Positions 6,010-9,555 of a stretch of DNA of 9,555 nt are shown here, in pieces. The stretch's first letter is position 1; each line of letters opens with the position of its first letter. The notes under the pieces are model-generated. The model ran no database searches and was not told the origin of the DNA. It saw nothing but the letters and a program-made list of their open reading frames with translations. This DNA is from Bacteroidales bacterium (GTDB lineage Bacteria > Bacteroidota > Bacteroidia > Bacteroidales > UBA12077). Both the position numbers and the translations under genes were made by a program. The stretch is from the NCBI GenBank assembly GCA_030600865.1, contig JAUVUS010000057.1:1-9555 (forward strand), written 5' to 3'.

Positions 6010-6352
6010 ATATAATTATAAATACTTACCCTGCTGATATTTAGTTGCTTTGAAATTGCAACAATTCTCTTCTGTAAATGGCAACAAGGGCACACATTTT
6101 TGAATCAGCCAATCCACAAATAATGTAGCGGAAACCAGAGAAAAATCGTTGGTGCTTTTAGATCAAAAGGAACTAATTTAATATCCCTTTTTCATTGTTA
6201 TCTTGAAACAAATACAATTATTACCAGCACTGACCGCTTTCACTGTTGTATATTTACTGTAATTTATTTCATTTTAATACTTTCCGAATACTTGAATTTA
6301 TTGCATATTGACAACAGATATTTTATTATGTTAGCATCCATTTATAATATAT
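6010..6352. other. Intergenic region between convergent genes
   Basis: About 340 bases with no supported gene. It separates the plus-strand operon from the minus-strand GIY-YIG gene. Small inverted repeats are present: GTTGC (6044-6048) with GCAAC (6058-6062), and AAAAGG (6165-6170) with CCTTTT (6186-6191). The second, with A and T flanks, could act as a weak terminator in either direction. TGTTAGCA at 6329-6336 lies 17 nt past the GIY-YIG stop. Confidence 0.4.
6165..6191. terminator. Weak candidate bidirectional terminator
   Basis: A 6-bp stem, AAAAGG/CCTTTT, with a 15-nt loop and a T run continuing to 6192 lies between the two convergent transcription units. The stem is short and AT-rich, so this is only a guess from position. 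Confidence 0.22.
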
Positions 6353-7066
6353 CTAAACATTAGAACATTTAGCAGGTATTCCTTTCCTTTTCTTATAATT
6401 TTCAATTTCCCTTTTTATTATTTTTATTTGGTGTACCAAATATTCATTAATTGAATTATAATTAATTAAACCTGCATTATTTGGATGGTTTTTGGTTGTT
6501 ATTTCCTTAATAAATGGACTCCCGTCCAGTATTTGCTTTACGCTATAATAGTTTTTTAGTAATAAATCTAAATCAACACATTCTGTTTTTACCCTTTCAC
6601 CTTCAGTATAGCCACCAACAGATTTATTCAGAAGTTTCCCAATCCACTTTTTTTTAAAATTATAAGTGCTTCCGTTTATTTCTTGGGAGTATAAATAGTC
6701 TATTCTCCTTTTTAAAAAATATATTATTAATTGTTCTATTTTAAAGGAATCTTCTTCAGATAAATTGGCATATATTTTTCTACTTACTATTTCGCCACCT
6801 TTGTTTAATATTTTAAGAAACAAACTCAGCTTCTTGTAATTGCTAAACTTTCTTTTATCTCGCACTTCTCTTAAAGAAGAAATCTTTGAATGTTGGTAAT
6901 TTGTAATTTCATAAAATTCCAAAATATGTTGATTTATTCTATTTCCCTTGCCTTTACCAACATATATAATCTCGTTATTTAAACTATTTATAAGAATATA
7001 TACGTAATAGTCATTATTAAAATTCTTGTCTTTGTTGGCATTGAAAATTGATAACTGTAGACTCAT
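6353..7066 (-). CDS. GIY-YIG nuclease-fold protein (LEM-3/COG3680-like)
   Basis: Predicted endonuclease-fold protein; the GIY-YIG domain cuts DNA with one Mg2+ in characterised relatives. I choose the ATG at 7066 (237 residues, M-S-L-Q-L-S) over the TTG at 7084, which would add six residues. Numbered from the TTG, the domain spans about 26-120: YYVYI (26-30) stands for GIY, YVGKGKGNR (41-49) holds the YIG equivalent with putative catalytic R49, and E117 in DSFKIEQLI is the likely metal-binding Glu. The GKGKGNR signature resembles the LEM-3/ANKLE1 branch rather than UvrC or SLX1. The remaining half has a W-I-G-K-L-L-N-K segment and a basic C-terminal helix, IKIIKREIENYKKRKG, that could bind nucleic acid. 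It lies 24 nt after the stop of the gene at 7091-7771 and is probably its operon partner. Biological role unknown; defence or element maintenance is possible. Confidence 0.8.
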   Translation of the reverse strand: MSLQLSIFNANKDKNFNNDYYVYILINSLNNEIIYVGKGKGNRINQHILEFYEITNYQHSKISSLREVRDKRKFSNYKKLSLFLKILNKGGEIVSRKIYANLSEEDSFKIEQLIIYFLKRRIDYLYSQEINGSTYNFKKKWIGKLLNKSVGGYTEGERVKTECVDLDLLLKNYYSVKQILDGSPFIKEITTKNHPNNAGLINYNSINEYLVHQIKIIKREIENYKKRKGIPAKCSNV

Positions 7067-7090
7067 ATAGGTTTTGTTGGGCAAAGTAGT

Positions 7091-7771
7091 TTATTCATTT
7101 TCACTCTCACTTATAAATTCAAGAAATCTTTTACCGAAATCAGTAGTCCGATTTGCCATTAATCCACTTGAAGAAATAATGCCTTGTAAAGAGTCACTAT
7201 TATGCAATCCTGCTCGTGATAAATCGTTCCAAATCAGGTTATAAAATTCACTTCTTCCTTTAAGTTCAGGATATGCTAATTCCAAAATAGCTGAAAGTCC
7301 AGCTCTCATAAAATTTGGTATATCTCTCTTATTTACCTCAAACCAATTTGACGGATTATTAAAAAGTTTTAAAATCTTAATATGCCATACAGTAAACGTT
7401 TCAATTAAATTAAGAAAAATCTGAATCTCTGATTGTTCAGGTATATCATTTAATGCACAATTTATCAATACGTTTTGAAATAATTTTATCTTTTCTTTCT
7501 CATTAGTCCGTATTACTGATTGTGTCGTCTGGATAACAGCATCAATAAATATCGGATTGTTTTGTAATGAGTCAAAGTTTATACTACCATTTTGTTCTAA
7601 TGTCATTAATCTCTCACCTATTTCAGTCATCCATTTTTCACGTCTGTTTTCAAGTGGAGAAGCTACTATAAATGATAGTAATTCAGATGCAGCTGCACCA
7701 GCTATCGGAATCGAGCCTAATCCAACTTTAGTAGCAGCATATCCTATGTCTTTAAGTCTTTCTTTTTTCAT
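7091..7771 (-). CDS. Hypothetical protein with Gly/Ala-rich hydrophobic N-terminus, 226 aa
   Basis: Function not known. Residues 10-38 form a small-residue-rich hydrophobic stretch (GYAATKVGLGSIPIAGAAAS, then ELLSFIV). It could insert in a membrane or form a glycine-zipper helix, followed by a conserved-looking charged motif, PLENRREKWM. The middle (about 55-165) is predicted helical: IDAVIQTTQSVIR, KIKLFQNVLINCAL and IQIFLNLIETFTVWHIKILK. The end, MANRTTDFGKRFLEFI, resembles a small winged or helical C-terminal element. The layout reminds me of accessory proteins seen in defence islands, but I cannot name a family. The ATG at 7771 has a perfect -7 box 32 nt upstream (7803-7810). The GIY-YIG gene follows 24 nt after its stop, so the two form a unit. 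A membrane-disrupting effector paired with a nuclease-fold protein is conceivable; this is speculation from architecture. Confidence 0.72.
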   Translation of the reverse strand: MKKERLKDIGYAATKVGLGSIPIAGAAASELLSFIVASPLENRREKWMTEIGERLMTLEQNGSINFDSLQNNPIFIDAVIQTTQSVIRTNEKEKIKLFQNVLINCALNDIPEQSEIQIFLNLIETFTVWHIKILKLFNNPSNWFEVNKRDIPNFMRAGLSAILELAYPELKGRSEFYNLIWNDLSRAGLHNSDSLQGIISSSGLMANRTTDFGKRFLEFISESENE

Positions 7772-7802
7772 CAGTGTAATGTCTTTTTATTCCAACTAAC
7801 GT

Positions 7803-7810
7803 CAAAGTTA
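7803..7810 (-). promoter_or_regulatory. Bacteroidota-type -7 box for the 226-aa gene and GIY-YIG gene
   Basis: On the minus strand TAACTTTG matches TAnnTTTG exactly, 31 nt before the ATG at 7771. It would give a leader of about 25 nt that includes GACGTTAGTTGG. No clear -33 TTG is present. Confidence 0.5.
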
Positions 7811-7867
7811 ATGTTTTAATATTCAGTTAATTAATATTTTTACTTTTTTGTTCTACCCCAATTTAAC

Positions 7868-7919
7868 ACCCTCTATTTCGTTAGCTGAAAAACTCAACTG
7901 TTTTTTCAATATATAGGGT
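7868..7919. repeat. Nested stem-loop
   Basis: The outer arms ACCCTCTAT (7868-7876) and ATATAGGGT (7911-7919) match with one mismatch. Inner arms TGAAAAAC (7886-7893) and GTTTTTTCA (7900-7908) match with one extra T, around a 6-nt loop. Between the arms lies CGTTAGCTG, sharing GTTAGCT with 8047-8053. It may be a terminator for the upstream minus-strand gene or a second, shorter recombination-type palindrome. Confidence 0.5.
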
Positions 7920-7921
7920 GA

Positions 7922-8060
7922 TTGCTGCAACAACGTTAAGTATATGAAAAGTAGGCGATTTCGAAGTACATATCTTTCAATTACCAAAAATGTTAAATGG
8001 GCTACGAGCCTTAATACTACTACTATCCAGCCAATTTTTATATATTGTTAGCTTGCGTTA
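7922..8060. repeat. Long imperfect palindrome abutting a stop codon, attC-like
   Basis: The outer arms at 7927-7956 (starts GCAACAACGTTAAGTATATG) and 8030-8056 (ends ATATTGTTAGCTTGC) are imperfect inverted repeats: GCAA, TATAT, AAAA and GGC blocks pair in order with small bulges and G-T wobbles. An inner perfect hairpin GGCT-ACG-AGCC sits at 8000-8010 and TTCGAA at 7960-7965. On the minus strand the element begins at the stop codon of the 173-aa gene (TAACGCAAGCTAACA). Size, bulged pairing and position directly after a gene resemble an integron attC site or a Bacteroidota intergenic repeat. I see no integron integrase here. Confidence 0.5.
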
Positions 8061-8579
8061 TTCTTTGTCATCTGTCAACTTTTTTCTATCATTTTTCAAA
8101 TCAATGGTTGCCTTGTTGATTTCTTTTTTAATTGCGATTAATCTTTTTTTTGATTCAACCAATAATTGATAGCATTCATTCTCAATATCTGGTTTCCTTT
8201 TTTTTGGTGGAAATTCCATTAGAACTAATCTCAAAGTCCAAGAGTCTCCAATCTCTCCATTTTCAATTATTGTCTTAACAAAGTCATAATTTAGTTTCTT
8301 CTTAATTTCTTGAATATACAATGGAGTAATTTCTCTGAAAATTGTAGAAAAACAAACGTGACTTCTTTCAATCGAAGAAATTATTTCTTTATTGTCGGTT
8401 TGATTAATTAATTTATTTGTTGTAACACGGTATGGTGCATAACTCCTTGACATATCCCACAATCTTCTTAAATTTTGAGTATGTAGGTTTTTTGCTTTAA
8501 TATTACTTTGCCATTGATACATTGCAAAACTAAAACTGATTATTGCAATTGAGAGACTAATTATTTCTGTTACATCCAT
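8058..8579 (-). CDS. Hypothetical membrane-anchored protein, 173 aa
   Basis: Unrecognised protein. Residues 5-22 (EIISLSIAIISFSFAMYQ) form one hydrophobic N-terminal helix, probably an uncleaved membrane anchor. The rest is soluble and mostly helical, basic near RRLWDMSRSYAPYRVTTNK, and ends in a long charged helix (about 139-168, LLVESKKRLIAIKKEINKA and on) that could form a coiled coil. PPKKRKPD at 124-131 is a basic turn. Proteins of this size and layout are common among cargo genes and phage-exclusion or signalling adaptors, but no specific family can be named. The ATG at 8579 is 14 nt after the stop of the gene remnant at 8594-8710, so it probably lost an operon partner. The long palindrome starts at its stop codon, so it may be the coding part of a cassette. 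Confidence 0.7.
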   Translation of the reverse strand: MDVTEIISLSIAIISFSFAMYQWQSNIKAKNLHTQNLRRLWDMSRSYAPYRVTTNKLINQTDNKEIISSIERSHVCFSTIFREITPLYIQEIKKKLNYDFVKTIIENGEIGDSWTLRLVLMEFPPKKRKPDIENECYQLLVESKKRLIAIKKEINKATIDLKNDRKKLTDDKE

Positions 8580-8593
8580 ATGATTTATTATTT

Positions 8594-8710
8594 TTATTTA
8601 TATAATGCTTTTGAACCAATCCTTCCATTTAAGTCTTCTGCAAAAGCTATAGAATCAATTTCTTTGATAACTTTATAAATCATTTTTTCTGCTAATTCTC
8701 TATCAATTTG
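8594..8710 (-). pseudogene. 3' remnant of a truncated gene, 38 codons
   Basis: On the minus strand the frame after TAA at 8711-8713 reads Q-I-D-R-E-L-A-E-K-M and ends with stop TAA at 8594-8596. The translation (KMIYKVIKEIDSIAFAEDLN, then GRIGSKALYK) looks protein-like and helical, and resembles the C-terminal end of a longer protein rather than a random frame. No coding continues upstream, so a deletion or insertion boundary probably lies near 8711. It sits 14 nt before the start of the 173-aa gene, as in an operon. The parent family is unknown. An ATG within it (8681-8683) would allow a 29-residue peptide, so a real small gene cannot be excluded. Confidence 0.5.
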
Positions 8711-9170
8711 TTAATCGGGGGAAATAGGTTCAAAATAACGACTTATGTAGTTTTTATTAAACGAATGTTTTATTCATATTATGAAATCCCAATTTACCTC
8801 ATTTTCTTAAATTATCCAATGGATTTTTATGTTGATTAGATTTTTCTGCTTAAATAAGTATAAATATTTGTTGTTTTACTGTTACTATGTGTATGCCATT
8901 TTGATATAATTCGTAGATCAATGCCTGTTACTAATTAAATAGGTAGCATATGAAGATTGTAATGCATGAGATGTAATAATTTAACGGATTGGTTTTTTGG
9001 TTTAGGTTTATTTTTTCCTAATGCTGTAGTTAATAAAGGTCCGTTTTTTAATACTGAAAATACATGGGGAGGATTATCATGGTTTATAAAATTTATGAAG
9101 TAATTCTTGCCAAATTAATTCCATTACCAAAATTTATTTTCGTAATTTTATCTGATAAAACACCCATATT
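8711..9170. other. Region without clear genes, probably a decayed boundary
   Basis: About 460 very AT-rich bases, mostly with frequent stops on both strands. It contains the palindromes TTCATATTATGAA (8773-8785) and ATCCAATGGAT (8814-8824) and one protein-like short frame (8966-9103). The rest shows nothing I can interpret. It separates the minus-strand cassette genes from the plus-strand deiminase gene. Confidence 0.45.
8966..9103 (+). CDS. Possible small ORF or gene fragment, 45 aa
   Basis: The frame from ATG 8966 to TAA 9101-9103 gives MRCNNLTDWFFGLGLFFPNA followed by VVNKGPFFNTENTWGGLSWF and a short basic end. The aromatic- and glycine-rich composition is unlike a random AT-rich frame, which would be rich in K, N and I, and a hydrophobic WFFGLGLFFPNAVV stretch could touch a membrane. 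No ribosome site or promoter box precedes it. It may be a real small protein, or a decayed fragment of a larger one. No family recognised. Confidence 0.3.
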   Translation: MRCNNLTDWFFGLGLFFPNAVVNKGPFFNTENTWGGLSWFIKFMK

Positions 9171-9555
9171 ATGATTATAGATGCACAAACCAATATTGTA
9201 TATTTTAGTTCACTTTTAGAGGGACAGTTCCCCGAATTTTGGACTGAATTGAAAATCATTCTTGAAAAGCATTCCATTAAATGGAAATGGATTTATGATA
9301 CACGTTATATCTGGTGTCGAGACTACATGCCCGTACAGATTACAGAAGATGAATATGTTCAATTCAAGTTTTTTCCTAATTACTATCTCGATCATAACTA
9401 CATTAGATACCTTAAAATACAGGATGAAATGGAGTATAATCAGATGGGTAATATTAATTACGTGGATTTAATAGTGGATGGTGGAAATATCGTAAAAACA
9501 AAAGATAAAGCCATCATGACAGAAAAGGTGTTTACAGAGAACAAGAATCGGGAGA
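9171..9555 (+). CDS. Agmatine deiminase / peptidyl-arginine deiminase-family protein (5' part)
   Basis: Member of the guanidino-group-modifying enzyme fold that hydrolyses agmatine or arginine side chains to release ammonia. The frame is open from ATG 9171 to the window end (128 codons, no stop), so only about a third of the protein is seen; full-length enzymes have about 300-370 residues. Supporting motifs are QTNIVYFSSLL at the start, WCRDYMPVQ at 48-56 (the W-x-R-D-x-x-P motif with catalytic Asp51), DGGN at 103-106, and a following T-x6-N pattern (T117, N124). The catalytic His and Cys lie beyond the window. The spacing and the WCRDYMPVQ wording resemble the stand-alone deiminases often seen in Bacteroidota rather than polyamine-operon AguA, so I give no symbol. 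Composition is less AT-rich than the region before it. No promoter box was found upstream. Confidence 0.82.
   Translation, partial: MIIDAQTNIVYFSSLLEGQFPEFWTELKIILEKHSIKWKWIYDTRYIWCRDYMPVQITEDEYVQFKFFPNYYLDHNYIRYLKIQDEMEYNQMGNINYVDLIVDGGNIVKTKDKAIMTEKVFTENKNRE

Larger units (their letters stand above)
7772..8057. other. Structured intergenic region with palindromic elements
   Basis: Between two minus-strand genes lie a promoter box (7803-7810), a stem-loop (7868-7919) and a long imperfect palindrome (7922-8060). No open frame of interest is present. The density of inverted repeats is much higher than elsewhere in the window. Confidence 0.55.

Noticed and set aside
6044..6062. GTTGC/GCAAC hairpin after the MBL operon as its terminator
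   Set aside because: The stem is only 5 bp and no T run follows it.
7868..8060. CRISPR array
   Set aside because: The repeats are inverted arms of hairpins, not regularly spaced direct repeats with unique spacers.
9262..9471. 69-codon plus-strand frame near the right end
   Set aside because: It lies in another frame inside the deiminase-family gene, whose motifs are clear.

Overview
The window looks like an AT-rich Bacteroidota (Bacteroidetes) chromosome carrying accessory DNA. The evidence for the phylum is exact matches to its -7 promoter box (TAnnTTTG) ahead of several genes, few Shine-Dalgarno sequences, and an integrase of the Bacteroides type with an N-terminal arm-binding domain. No RNA gene or CRISPR array is visible. 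The genus cannot be told from the sequence.

Left edge (1-662): the 3' end of an NhaC-type Na+/H+ antiporter, followed by a rho-independent terminator. This is probably the conserved chromosomal flank. Base composition then becomes clearly more AT-rich. A tyrosine recombinase (796-2052) overlaps by one base a helix-turn-helix, excisionase-like gene (2052-2552). This pair looks like the integration module of a mobile element inserted next to nhaC.

Middle (2553-6009): a 380-base gap holds a G-quadruplex-type G-rich stretch and a matching upstream C-rich stretch. Two small unknown genes of less AT-rich composition follow (2934-3305 and 3379-3669). Next is a cluster of short palindromes leading into a compact three-gene operon: an unknown 218-aa protein (3827-4483), an unknown 170-aa acidic/beta-rich protein (4483-4995), and a ComEC-like metallo-beta-lactamase-fold hydrolase (4999-6009). 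The first two overlap as TAATG. The second and third lie in the same reading frame, separated only by a TAA stop, and the third has no ATG start. This is the best candidate in the window for an undescribed system.

Right part (6010-9170): leftward genes. In transcription order they are a 3' gene remnant (8594-8710), a membrane-anchored unknown protein (8058-8579), a long imperfect palindrome directly abutting its stop codon (about 7922-8060, resembling an integron attC site), a second stem-loop, then a G/A-rich unknown protein (7091-7771) and a GIY-YIG nuclease-fold protein (6353-7066) expected to be co-transcribed. The region looks like a mosaic of gene cassettes with decayed edges.

Right edge (9171-9555): the 5' part of an agmatine deiminase/peptidyl-arginine deiminase-family gene on the plus strand, cut by the window end. 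It may be the resumed chromosome or another cargo gene.
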